Assembly (NCBI GenBank): GCA_947503965.1
Contig: CANNFU010000013.1
Coordinates: 1-64,000 of the forward strand
Origin: an uncultured Paracoccaceae bacterium
GTDB taxonomy: Bacteria; Pseudomonadota; Alphaproteobacteria; Rhodobacterales; Rhodobacteraceae
DNA length: 64,000 bases
Direction: 5' to 3'
The notes beneath the pieces are model-generated. The model saw only the letters and a list, made by a program, of their open reading frames with translations. It did not search any database and was not told where the DNA came from. A program made the position numbers and the translations under genes. Shown in pieces: positions 24,297 through 32,899 of the stretch. Positions within the stretch are counted from its first letter, which is position 1; the number at the start of each line of letters is the position of its first letter.

Positions 24297-25090
24297 GACG
24301 GGTTTGTCGCGTTGAACGTGAACAGCGTCTCGCCATTGATCATGTAGTTGTCGATCAGTTCCTTGGCACGGTCTGATGTCAGCCAATCTTCCAATGCGAT
24401 GGCAAGGTCCGCTTTGACGTGCGCGTGCCGGCCCGGGTTCACAGGGATGTAAGCGTATTGGTTGAACAGCGCCGGATCACCGGCAAACAGCAGATCAAGC
24501 CCCGCTTTGTTGCCGAAATTCAGCCAGCTCGCCCGGTCTGCCAGAATATAGGCATCCATCCCTGCCGCCGTGTTCAACGCAGCGCCCATGCCCGCACCAA
24601 CAGGGCGATACCAGTCGCCGCCGCGTGTGGCCCCTGATGCATCCCATAATGACAGCTCTTTCTTGTGCGTCCCGCTATCATCGCCCCGGCTAACAAAGGT
24701 CGCCTGCGCCTGCGCGATCAGCGCCAAAGCATCCGCCGCGGTGCCGGCTTCGCCGATGCGCGCCGGGTCATCTGCCGGGCCAATCATTACAAAATCATTA
24801 TACATGATTTCGCGGCGGCGCGTGCCGTAACCTGCAGCGACAAAGGCCTCTTCCGCTGCGCGCGAATGCACAAGGATTGCATCAACATCGCCTGCCTCAC
24901 CCAGGCGCAACGCCTGCCCTGTTCCGACAACAAGCAGTTGTACATCAATATCGGTATCTTCCTTGATCGCTGGCAACAAAATGTCCGACAGTCCCGAATT
25001 ATGAAACGACGTTGTCACGGCCAGTTTCAGGCTTTCTGCCCAAGCGGCTGAACCCAAGACTGTGAAAATGACAGCGAATATCCGGATCAT
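24293..25090 (-). CDS. tupA: Tungstate ABC transporter substrate-binding protein
   Basis: 265 aa with a Sec signal (residues 1-18). The VTTSFHNSGLSDILLP segment matches the TTTS oxyanion-binding motif of TupA, and FVSRGDDSGTHKKELSLWD is the second anion-binding loop typical of TupA/WtpA-like proteins. It captures tungstate in the periplasm with high affinity. It overlaps tupC by 4 bp. Its place beside a formate dehydrogenase cluster supports a tungsten enzyme. Confidence 0.92.
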   Translation of the reverse strand: MIRIFAVIFTVLGSAAWAESLKLAVTTSFHNSGLSDILLPAIKEDTDIDVQLLVVGTGQALRLGEAGDVDAILVHSRAAEEAFVAAGYGTRRREIMYNDFVMIGPADDPARIGEAGTAADALALIAQAQATFVSRGDDSGTHKKELSLWDASGATRGGDWYRPVGAGMGAALNTAAGMDAYILADRASWLNFGNKAGLDLLFAGDPALFNQYAYIPVNPGRHAHVKADLAIALEDWLTSDRAKELIDNYMINGETLFTFNATNPS

Positions 25091-25803
25091 TCGACGATAT
25101 CTCCCTGAAGAAGTGCGGTGGCTTGCGGGGTCTTTGGCCCGGTGAAAAACGCCTTTGCGGGGGTGTGTTCGATGATACTTCCGTGCATCAGGAATACAAC
25201 ATCGTCGGCCAGTCGTTTTGCCTGTCCGACATCATGTGTCGACATCAGGATACGGGTGCCTGCCGCCTGCGCGTCTTTTAATATCGCCTCAATCTCGCGC
25301 GTGGCGCGCCCATCAAGATTGGCGCATGGTTCGTCCAGAAAAACAATCTCTGGTTCGCGGATCAATGCACGTGCCAGCGCGAGCTTTTGCTTCTCTCCGC
25401 CTGACAATTGCGGTGCGGGCGTGTCCAGCGCATCCGCCAGACCGACCCGATCTGCCCAAATCTCGGCCGCTTGATATGCAGCGGTCTTGCCCTGCCCGTG
25501 CACCAAAAGCGGATATGCCAGATTATCGCGCACAGAGCGCCGCATCATGATGGGCATTTGAAACACAAAGGCTTGTCTGATCTGCGCGTCAGCCAGCGGG
25601 ACGGTCCAGCTGACCTGACCGGATGACAACCGCTCCAATCCGTGCAGCACCCGCAAAAGCGTGGTTTTACCAGACCCGTTTGGCCCCATGATGATTGTGA
25701 AACCTTCCGCCGTCACATCCAAACTGACAGGACCCAGCAATCGCTTTTTGCGGCGTTTGACGACGGCGTCAGAGACGCGCAAAGGCAGGATCGACGTTAC
25801 CAT
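25087..25803 (-). CDS. tupC: Tungstate ABC transporter ATP-binding protein
   Basis: 238 aa ABC ATPase: Walker A GPNGSGKTT at about residues 39-47, signature LSGGEKQKLALARAL, Walker B IVFLDEPCANLDG, and the switch His in MSTHDVGQAKRLADD. It energises tungstate uptake. It overlaps tupB by 7 bp and tupA by 4 bp, giving a tight tupB-tupC-tupA operon. Confidence 0.92.
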   Translation of the reverse strand: MVTSILPLRVSDAVVKRRKKRLLGPVSLDVTAEGFTIIMGPNGSGKTTLLRVLHGLERLSSGQVSWTVPLADAQIRQAFVFQMPIMMRRSVRDNLAYPLLVHGQGKTAAYQAAEIWADRVGLADALDTPAPQLSGGEKQKLALARALIREPEIVFLDEPCANLDGRATREIEAILKDAQAAGTRILMSTHDVGQAKRLADDVVFLMHGSIIEHTPAKAFFTGPKTPQATALLQGDIVE

Positions 25804-26501
25804 TTGCCCTCACTTTCTGTCCGGCCAATGGTGTGAATGGCAAGGTTTACCGCAATAGCCAGAGCGATCAGCACGAACCCCAGGCCCAGTGCCAGGGCAA
25901 AATCGCCCTTTCCGGTTTCAAGTGCGATGGCGGTCGTCAAAACCCGCGTTGCATTGTCGATATTGCCACCGACAATCATGATCGCGCCAACTTCACCAAT
26001 CCCACGTCCGAAACCGGCAAGTGACGCCGTGATCAGCGCCCGCCTGCCATCCCACAGCAGCGTCTTGATCCGTTGCCGTTTTGAGGTGGATAGCGAAATC
26101 AGCAGGTCGTGATATTCGGCCCAGATATCGCGGATGGCCTGATGGGCGATAGATGCGATCAGCGGCGTGATAATAATGACTTGCGCAATGATCATCGCAG
26201 TGGGCGTGAACAACAGACCCAAGACCCCAAATGGCCCGGACCGCGACAAAAGCAGATAGACAACCAACCCGACAACGACAGGCGGCAAACCCATCAGCGC
26301 ATTCAATACTGCGATTGTCGCTCTCCGATGGCGGAACCGCCGGATCGCCAGAAATGCACCGAACGGCAGCCCAATAACAGATGCGATCACGACCGCTGAC
26401 AGCGTGACCTGAAGTGACCGCAAGGTGATTTCCACAAGATCCGCATCCAGCGTGACGACAAGCCAGAAACCGGCGGACAACCCTTCCCAGATTTCACCCA
26501 T
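25797..26501 (-). CDS. tupB: Tungstate ABC transporter permease
   Basis: 234 aa with about five to six transmembrane helices. The coupling-helix region GRRALITASLAGFGRGIGEVGAIMIVGGNIDNATRVLTTAI is the conserved EAA loop of TupB/ModB-type permeases. It is the first gene of the operon and begins 48 bp from the sitD gene end. Confidence 0.92.
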   Translation of the reverse strand: MGEIWEGLSAGFWLVVTLDADLVEITLRSLQVTLSAVVIASVIGLPFGAFLAIRRFRHRRATIAVLNALMGLPPVVVGLVVYLLLSRSGPFGVLGLLFTPTAMIIAQVIIITPLIASIAHQAIRDIWAEYHDLLISLSTSKRQRIKTLLWDGRRALITASLAGFGRGIGEVGAIMIVGGNIDNATRVLTTAIALETGKGDFALALGLGFVLIALAIAVNLAIHTIGRTESEGKW

Positions 26502-26548
26502 ACATTGCGCCTGTCTCCTCCCGTTGGGCGCAACGTTTCATGCTGTGA

Positions 26549-27415
26549 TCAGCTGTTCAATGGTAAATCTACGGTGGCCGCCGATGTCTTTCGCGCCCGG
26601 ATGTTTGCCCGGATGTTTGCCCGGATGAAAGCGGCAATGAAGATGATCGTCATGACAAGAATGACCGTCGGCGCCGGAGCGCTATCGATGAAAAAGCTCA
26701 GGTAGACGCCAACAAACCCCGACAGCAATGTGATGCCCGCCGCCAGCGGCAGCATGATTTCAAACCGCTTCGTCAGTAAAAACGCAATCGCGCCGGGTGC
26801 AATCAAAAGTCCGATGGACAGGATGATCCCCACCGCCGACAGCGTCGCCACGATGGTTAGCGAAATCAGCGCAAGCAAGCCATAGTGCAACCACCCCACC
26901 CGCAACCCGACAGCCTGCGCCTGCACGGGATCGAAGGCGTGCAGCATGAAATCACGCCGCTTGCCGATCATGACGGCGGCCACCAGCGCCGCGATGCTGC
27001 CTGCGGTCCACAGGTCCGCTGCCCCCACGCCCAGCATGTTGCCGAACAAAATGTGGTCAAGATGCACATCCGTGGTGATTTTCGTGTAGAGAACCAACCC
27101 CACACCAAACATCCCCGAAAACACGATCCCCATGACCGTATCCTGCTTGACCCGGCTGTTTTCCGACAAAAACCCGGTGGCCAGCGCACAGAACATGCCT
27201 GCGCAGAAGGCACCGATAATCAGCGGCACATTCAGGATATAGGCCAACACGATGCCCGGCAAAACGGCATGGCTGATGGCATCCCCCATCAATGACCAGC
27301 CCTTGAGCACGAGGTAGCAGGACAACAGGCTGGTCGGGATCGCAATGATCGCCATCATGACGAACGCCTTGTTCATGAACGCGAATTGGAAGGGGAACAG
27401 CAATGTCTCTATCAT
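26549..27415 (-). CDS. sitD: Mn/Fe/Zn ABC transporter permease (SitD-like)
   Basis: 288 aa, ABC-3 family permease with eight or so helices (FVMMAIIAIPTSLLSCYLVLKGWSLMGDAISHAVLPGIVLAY is the family start, with the SLMGDAISHAVLPG metal-path motif). It forms the membrane pore of a divalent metal importer with SitC. The C-terminal tail has an odd tandem FIRANIRANIRA repeat from a 12-bp DNA repeat. It overlaps sitC by 4 bp. Confidence 0.9.
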   Translation of the reverse strand: MIETLLFPFQFAFMNKAFVMMAIIAIPTSLLSCYLVLKGWSLMGDAISHAVLPGIVLAYILNVPLIIGAFCAGMFCALATGFLSENSRVKQDTVMGIVFSGMFGVGLVLYTKITTDVHLDHILFGNMLGVGAADLWTAGSIAALVAAVMIGKRRDFMLHAFDPVQAQAVGLRVGWLHYGLLALISLTIVATLSAVGIILSIGLLIAPGAIAFLLTKRFEIMLPLAAGITLLSGFVGVYLSFFIDSAPAPTVILVMTIIFIAAFIRANIRANIRARKTSAATVDLPLNS

Positions 27416-28269
27416 GGCTGCTCCAACGCGGCGGCAGACCGACGGCGCGCGGCAAAGTATCCGTGTTTTGGGGCGAAAAAGAACGCGGCCAAGAAGATCA
27501 GGGTTTGCAGCGTGACGATGATACCCCCTGTGGCGCCATCCAGGAAATAGCTGATATAGGCCCCCACAAAGCTGGTCATCGACCCGATCATCACACTCAG
27601 CACCAGCAATCTGGGAAACCGATCCGTCAGCAGATATGCCGTCGCACCGGGCGTCACGACCATCGCGATCACCAGAAATGCGCCCACCGTCTGCAGCGCC
27701 GCGACACAGGATGCAGACAGAAGCGTGAAGAAGATCACGCGCAGGACATCCGGTTTCAGTCCGATAGACCGCGCGTGATTTTCATCAAAAAACGTGACCA
27801 TGAAATCCTTCCACTTGGCCAGAAGGATCGCCAGTGTCACAAAGCCAATGATCGCCAACTGCAATGTATCGGACGGCGTGATCGCCAGTATGTTGCCCAA
27901 TGTGATTGTCTGGATGCTGACCGATGTGGGCGAAAGCGACACCATGAAAAGCCCCAGCCCAAAGAACGATGTAAAGATCAGCCCGATGATCGTGTCTTCC
28001 TTCAACCCGGATCGCTGGTTGAGAAACAGCATCGCCCCCGCAGCAAGACCGCCCGCGGCAAAGGCCCCCAACGCAAATGGCAGGCCCAGCATATAGGCCC
28101 CCGCCACCCCCGGGACGATGGAATGGCTGAGCGCGTCGCCAATCAGTGACCAGCCTTTCAGCATCAGATAAGCGGACAGAAACGCGCAGATGGCCCCGAC
28201 CAGCGCGCTGACCCACATCGCGTTGAACATATACGCATAGCTGAACGGTTCGAGCAGCGTTGCCATCAC
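27412..28269 (-). CDS. sitC: Mn/Fe/Zn ABC transporter permease (SitC-like)
   Basis: 285 aa, paralogous to the next gene. [40 protein letters not shown] carries the [13 protein letters not shown] motif of ABC-3 permeases. About eight membrane helices are predicted and the tail ([21 protein letters not shown]) is basic. It overlaps the ATPase gene by 4 bp at its start and sitD by 4 bp at its stop. Confidence 0.9.
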   Translation of the reverse strand: MMATLLEPFSYAYMFNAMWVSALVGAICAFLSAYLMLKGWSLIGDALSHSIVPGVAGAYMLGLPFALGAFAAGGLAAGAMLFLNQRSGLKEDTIIGLIFTSFFGLGLFMVSLSPTSVSIQTITLGNILAITPSDTLQLAIIGFVTLAILLAKWKDFMVTFFDENHARSIGLKPDVLRVIFFTLLSASCVAALQTVGAFLVIAMVVTPGATAYLLTDRFPRLLVLSVMIGSMTSFVGAYISYFLDGATGGIIVTLQTLIFLAAFFFAPKHGYFAARRRSAAALEQP

Positions 28270-29114
28270 GGGTCTTTCCCCGCATCGTCACCATAGACGA
28301 CAAAAGGACGCTCATCATCCGTGATCACGCGGATCTGTCGGCTGTCATCATCATCGTGCAGATCAGACCCGCCCAGCACAAAGTGGCGCAGCACGCCGCC
28401 AAATGCCAATTCGAGGTTTTCACGGGTAAAGGTCGTTTCCGTGGGACCAAAGGCCAGTACAGTTTCCTTGACCAGGATCGTTCGATCGCAGAATTCGGGG
28501 ACCGACCCAAGGTTATGAGTGGACACCAGAATCACCCGACCTTCATCGCGCATTTCACGCAGTAGGGCGATGATGGCCTCCTCGGTTTGCACATCGACGC
28601 CGGTAAACGGCTCATCCAGCAGGATCACCCGGCCCTCCTGCGCCAACGCTCGCGCAAGGAAAACGCGTTTGCGCTGGCCGCCCGACAACTCTCCGATCTG
28701 GCGGTGTCGGTAATCTGTCATGTTGACCCGTGACAGTGCGTTGGTCACTGCATCATGATCGGCCTTTTTAGGACGGCGGAAGAACCCCATATGACCGTAG
28801 CGGCCCATCATGACGACATCCTCGACCAGAACCGGAAAGGTCCAATCCACCTCTTCCGACTGCGGGACATAGGCCACGATGTTGCGACGCAGCGCCTCGC
28901 CCACCGGCATGCCAAGAACCGTGATGTTGCCCCGCGCGGCTGGAACGAAACCCATGATCGCCTTGAACAGCGTTGATTTGCCAGCGCCATTGACCCCGAC
29001 AAGCGCTGTGATCGTGCCTGTCGGGATTTCAAAACTTGCATCCCTTAACGCAGTGTGACCGTTACGGTATGTAACGGTCACATCAGTTGCAGTAATGCCG
29101 GAGCTTTGGTTCAT
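28266..29114 (-). CDS. sitB: Mn/Fe/Zn ABC transporter ATP-binding protein
   Basis: 282 aa. Walker [10 protein letters not shown] at about residues 38-46, signature [15 protein letters not shown], Walker [13 protein letters not shown] and switch His in [13 protein letters not shown]. The C terminus adds about 40 residues with an Asp-rich stretch ([13 protein letters not shown]). It couples ATP hydrolysis to metal import. Overlaps of 4 bp link it to sitA and sitC. Confidence 0.92.
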   Translation of the reverse strand: MNQSSGITATDVTVTYRNGHTALRDASFEIPTGTITALVGVNGAGKSTLFKAIMGFVPAARGNITVLGMPVGEALRRNIVAYVPQSEEVDWTFPVLVEDVVMMGRYGHMGFFRRPKKADHDAVTNALSRVNMTDYRHRQIGELSGGQRKRVFLARALAQEGRVILLDEPFTGVDVQTEEAIIALLREMRDEGRVILVSTHNLGSVPEFCDRTILVKETVLAFGPTETTFTRENLELAFGGVLRHFVLGGSDLHDDDDSRQIRVITDDERPFVVYGDDAGKDP

Positions 29115-30001
29115 TCTGTAAGGCCTGCCGCAAGCGTTTCAGTCGTGACACGTAAAAGATCCAGATAAGTGGGCACCGGCCCGTCTTCATCTGTCAGGCT
29201 ATCTACATAGAGCACGCCCGCGTAATTTGCACCCGTCTCGCGGGCGACCTGTTCGGCGGGCGCCTGTGAAACGGTGCTTTCGCAGAATATGGCAGGGATC
29301 TGGTTGTCGCGCACCGTATCAATGACGCGGCGCACCTGTTGGGGTGTGCCTTGCGCATCCGCGTTGATGGGCCACAAATACAGCTCTTGCATACCGAAAT
29401 CGCGCGCCAGATAGCTGAACGCCCCTTCGCAAGACACCAGCCAGCGCTGTTCCTCCGGCAGGGCAAGAATGGTTTCCCGCAAAGGCGCGATTGCGGCGGT
29501 AATCTCTGCCTTATAGCTTTCGGCATTGGTGCGATACGTATCGGCATTGTCGGGATCGTGGGTGATGAAAGCATCGCGAATGTTGTCGACATAGATCAGC
29601 GCATTATCCAGGCTCATCCAGGCATGCGGGTTTGGCTTTCCTTCATACTCACCTGACGAGATGCTCATCGGTGCAATACCTTCTGTCAACGTCACGCTGG
29701 GCACGTCAGACAGGTTTCCGAAAAATTGTTCGAACCAAAGTTCCAGGTTCAGGCCATTCCACAAGATCAGGTCTGCATCCTGTGCGCGGATGATATCACG
29801 CGGGGTCGGCTGGTAGCCGTGGATCTCGGCCCCCGGCCGCGTGATGCTTTCAACGATTGCCGCGTCACCGGCAACATTCTGCGCCATGTCGGCAATGACG
29901 GTGAATGTCGTCACCGCCTTAAACCTGTCATCTTGCGCTGACGCGGTTGTTGACAGAACCGCCAACACGATCGCTGCCGAGATGCGTTTGAGGTTTTTCA
30001 T
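29111..30001 (-). CDS. sitA: Mn/Fe/Zn ABC transporter substrate-binding protein
   Basis: 296 aa from the ATG at 30001 (AAGGG site 8 nt upstream; a GTG at 30022 is less likely). It has a Sec signal ([22 protein letters not shown]). Cluster A-I binding protein motifs hold the metal ligands: [11 protein letters not shown] (His), NPHAWMSL (His), a Glu in [15 protein letters not shown], and Asp in the C-terminal SLTDEDGP. It is the first gene of a four-gene minus-strand operon with a Fur/Mur-like box about 70 bp upstream. Confidence 0.92.
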   Translation of the reverse strand: MKNLKRISAAIVLAVLSTTASAQDDRFKAVTTFTVIADMAQNVAGDAAIVESITRPGAEIHGYQPTPRDIIRAQDADLILWNGLNLELWFEQFFGNLSDVPSVTLTEGIAPMSISSGEYEGKPNPHAWMSLDNALIYVDNIRDAFITHDPDNADTYRTNAESYKAEITAAIAPLRETILALPEEQRWLVSCEGAFSYLARDFGMQELYLWPINADAQGTPQQVRRVIDTVRDNQIPAIFCESTVSQAPAEQVARETGANYAGVLYVDSLTDEDGPVPTYLDLLRVTTETLAAGLTE

Positions 30002-30072
30002 CGCAAAGCCCTTCCCCACCAAGTGCTGTCATTCAGCGAGTCTTTATGAGAATAGTTCGCAACTGTAAATAG

Positions 30073-30087
30073 GAATGATAACCATTC
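30073..30087. promoter_or_regulatory. Fur/Mur-type box upstream of sitABCD
   Basis: GAATGATAACCATTC is a near-perfect palindrome (GAATG/CATTC arms) and, read on the minus strand, AATGGTTATCATT differs by one base from the core of the Fur consensus AATGATTATCATT. It lies 72 bp upstream of the sitA start. In Rhodobacterales the Sit system is generally controlled by the Fur-family regulator Mur in response to manganese, which fits. Confidence 0.55.
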
Positions 30088-30254
30088 GCAATAACGCTTT
30101 CGCGATCATGCCCAATCGGTAAAGCGCGGCGTCATCGCCCTGTGTTTAGGCAATAGATGACCCGTTGCTGAAAATCGCGCTCTTAACGATTGCAAATCCC
30201 TATCGGCATAGGTTTAGTGATCAGTGATTGGGATGAAACCCTGGGGAGATCAGT

Positions 30255-31355
30255 TTGCTGCAGACAGCCAATGATGCTGCGTTTGTTCAGTTTGAGCGTG
30301 TTCAGAAGAGTTACGATGGCGAGACACTGGTCGTCAAAGATCTAAACCTTTCCATGCCAAAAGGTGAGTTTCTGACGATGCTCGGCCCATCAGGCTCGGG
30401 TAAGACCACCTGCTTGATGATGTTGGCCGGTTTTGAAACGGCGACACATGGCGAAATCCGCCTTGATGGTGTGTCGATCAACAACATTCCGCCCCATAAG
30501 CGTGGCATCGGAATGGTGTTCCAGAACTACGCCCTGTTCCCGCATATGACCGTGGCCGAGAACCTGTCGTTCCCGCTTGAGGTGCGGAAAATGGACAAGG
30601 CGACCCGCGAAAAGAAAGTCATGCGCGCCTTGGGCATGGTGCAGATGCAGGATTTTGCCGGACGCCGCCCTGCGCAATTGTCGGGTGGGCAGCAACAGCG
30701 CATCGCCCTGTCCCGCGCGCTGGTGTTCGAGCCAGAGTTGGTGTTGATGGATGAACCGCTGGGCGCGCTGGACAAGCAGCTGCGCGAAACCTTGCAGTTT
30801 GAGATTACGAACCTCGCCCATGAACTTGGCATTACCGTAGTCTACGTGACCCACGACCAAACCGAGGCGCTTACGATGTCCGACCGCGTGGCTGTTTTCG
30901 ACGATGGGCGCATTCAGCAACTCGCCCCACCGGACGAGCTTTACGAAGCACCGCAGAACAGCTTCGTTGCGCAATTCATTGGCGAAAACAACACGCTGGA
31001 AGGCGTTGTTCAGGAAATCACCAAAGATAAGTGCATCATTAAACTGGATAGCGGCGATATCATCGATGCGGTGCCGGTCAATGTCAGCAAGGTGGGCGAC
31101 CGCACCCAGGTCTCGATCAGGCCGGAACGGGTGGAGTTCGATAAATCACGCCTGCAGCCGGGCGCACACACGCTGAAGGCCGAGGTGTTGGAGTTCATCT
31201 ATATGGGCGACATTTTCCGGACACGTCTGCGGGTGGCCGGGACCGACGATTTCATTATCAAAACTCGCAACGCCCCAGATCAGGTCCGTCTGACACCGGG
31301 CAGCCAGATTGAAATCGGCTGGCTTGCAAGGGATTGCCGCGCGCTGGATGCGTAG
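30255..31355 (+). CDS. Polyamine-type ABC transporter ATP-binding protein
   Basis: 366 aa, PotA-like. Walker A GPSGSGKTT, signature LSGGQQQRIALSRAL, Walker B LVLMDEPLGALDK, switch YVTHDQTEALTMSDR, and a C-terminal TOBE domain (from about 285). The start is TTG with GGGGAG 6 nt upstream. It heads a plus-strand operon of ATPase, binding protein, DUF1330 protein and two permeases. The substrate is probably a polyamine, from family only. Confidence 0.9.
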   Translation: MLQTANDAAFVQFERVQKSYDGETLVVKDLNLSMPKGEFLTMLGPSGSGKTTCLMMLAGFETATHGEIRLDGVSINNIPPHKRGIGMVFQNYALFPHMTVAENLSFPLEVRKMDKATREKKVMRALGMVQMQDFAGRRPAQLSGGQQQRIALSRALVFEPELVLMDEPLGALDKQLRETLQFEITNLAHELGITVVYVTHDQTEALTMSDRVAVFDDGRIQQLAPPDELYEAPQNSFVAQFIGENNTLEGVVQEITKDKCIIKLDSGDIIDAVPVNVSKVGDRTQVSIRPERVEFDKSRLQPGAHTLKAEVLEFIYMGDIFRTRLRVAGTDDFIIKTRNAPDQVRLTPGSQIEIGWLARDCRALDA

Positions 31356-31431
31356 CGGCTGACTAAGAGGCTGCCATCGCCCGGCGGGCAGCGCTCAATG
31401 AATGAACCGGGCAACCAAACGGGAGAAAACA

Positions 31432-32544
31432 ATGAAATTCACCAAAACACTGATGGCAACAACGGCATTGACGGTCGCAAGCACGGCCGCCATCGCCGAT
31501 GGCCATATGGCCAACGAAATGACAATCGTGAGCTGGGGCGGTGCCTATTCCGCATCACAGCAGGCCGCCTATCACGACCCCTACATGGAAATGACAGGGG
31601 TGACGATCATCAACGATGAAAGCTCGTCCGAGGCCGTGGCCAAGCTGCGTGCCATGAATGAGGCAGGCAACATCACCTGGGACCTTGTGGATGTGGAAGC
31701 TGCAGACGCAATCCGGCTCTGCGATGAAGGGCTGGCGATGGAAATCGACGCTGATGAAATCCTCGCCCCCGGCGATGATGGCTCATCCGCTTCGGACGAT
31801 TTCGGCGATATGCTGGTGTCGGACTGCTTCATCCCGCAGATCGTCTTTTCGACCACGTTCGGCTATCGCACCGACATGGTGCCAGAAGGCGTTGAGCCGC
31901 CAACGGGTGCCTGTGACGTGTTCGACCTGGAAACCTATCCCGGCAAGCGCGCGCTGAACCGCAATCCGATTGCGAACATGGAATGGGCGCTCTTGTGTGA
32001 TGGGGTGGCTTACGAAGACGTGTATGACATGCTCGAAACTGACGAAGGTCAGGCACAAGCCTTCGCCAAACTGGACGTGATCAAGGACGAAACGATCTGG
32101 TGGACAGCCGGGGCCGAAACACCTCAGCTTCTGGCCGATGGTGAGATTTTCATGGGCTCGACCTATAACGGCCGCCTTTTCAGCGTGATCGCCGAACAGG
32201 GTCAGCCCGTGGGCATGGCCTGGGAATGGCAGATGTTCGATCTGGATGGCTGGGTTATCCCAACCGGATTGTCAGAGGAACGTCTCGCACGTGTGCTGGA
32301 TTACGTCCGCTTTGCAACAGACACGCAGCGTCTGGCAGATCAGGCAAAATACATCTCGTATGGCCCCGCCCGCGCATCTTCGGCCCCGCTGGTCAGCACG
32401 CATGCCACGCTGGGTATCGACATGGCGCCACATATGCCAACTGATCCGAACAACGCCGAGAACACATTCGTCAACAACTACGAATGGTGGGCGGATTATC
32501 GGGATGATCTGGACGCCAAGTTCCAAAGCTGGCTGGCACAGTAA
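31432..32544 (+). CDS. Polyamine-type ABC transporter substrate-binding protein
   Basis: 370 aa from the ATG at 31432 (GGGAG upstream). The Sec signal ends at AIADG. MTIVSWGGAYSASQQAAYHDPYMEMTGV is the standard start of PotD/PotF-like proteins (COG0687), and VFDLETYPGKRAL follows. Substrate specificity is not clear from residues. The ligand could be putrescine, spermidine or a related amine. Confidence 0.88.
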   Translation: MKFTKTLMATTALTVASTAAIADGHMANEMTIVSWGGAYSASQQAAYHDPYMEMTGVTIINDESSSEAVAKLRAMNEAGNITWDLVDVEAADAIRLCDEGLAMEIDADEILAPGDDGSSASDDFGDMLVSDCFIPQIVFSTTFGYRTDMVPEGVEPPTGACDVFDLETYPGKRALNRNPIANMEWALLCDGVAYEDVYDMLETDEGQAQAFAKLDVIKDETIWWTAGAETPQLLADGEIFMGSTYNGRLFSVIAEQGQPVGMAWEWQMFDLDGWVIPTGLSEERLARVLDYVRFATDTQRLADQAKYISYGPARASSAPLVSTHATLGIDMAPHMPTDPNNAENTFVNNYEWWADYRDDLDAKFQSWLAQ

Positions 32545-32606
32545 CCAGCTTTCAACACAGCAAGGCGGGTCAGCCCGCTTTGCACCTTCAAGATCGAAAG
32601 CGCACC

Positions 32607-32894
32607 ATGCCCAAAGGTTACATCATCGGCCATATCACCGTGAACAATCCTGAAGCCTATCAGGAATACATTGCCCGCGACACGCCAATGATCACAGCAC
32701 ATGGCGGCAGGCCGATTGTGCGTGGTGGCGTATCCGAAAATGCCGAAGGCCCGGATTTTGCCCGACATGTTGTTTTTGAATTTCCCGATTTCGAAAGCGC
32801 CAAGGCGCTGTACTACAGCCCGGAATACCAAGAAGTCGCACGCATCCGTCGCGAAAACGCGACAAGCATGATCGTCCTTGTCGAAGGGGTGTAG
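32607..32894 (+). CDS. DUF1330 protein inside the polyamine transporter operon
   Basis: 95 aa from the ATG at 32607. YIIGHITVNNPEAYQEYIARDTPMITAHGGRPIVRGG and the FPDFESAKALYYSPEYQ motif are the typical ferredoxin-like DUF1330 fold. Function unknown; the family includes small possible enzymes or binding proteins. It sits between the binding protein and the permease genes, 5 bp before the latter, so it is co-expressed. Confidence 0.85.
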   Translation: MPKGYIIGHITVNNPEAYQEYIARDTPMITAHGGRPIVRGGVSENAEGPDFARHVVFEFPDFESAKALYYSPEYQEVARIRRENATSMIVLVEGV

Positions 32895-32899
32895 GCGCG

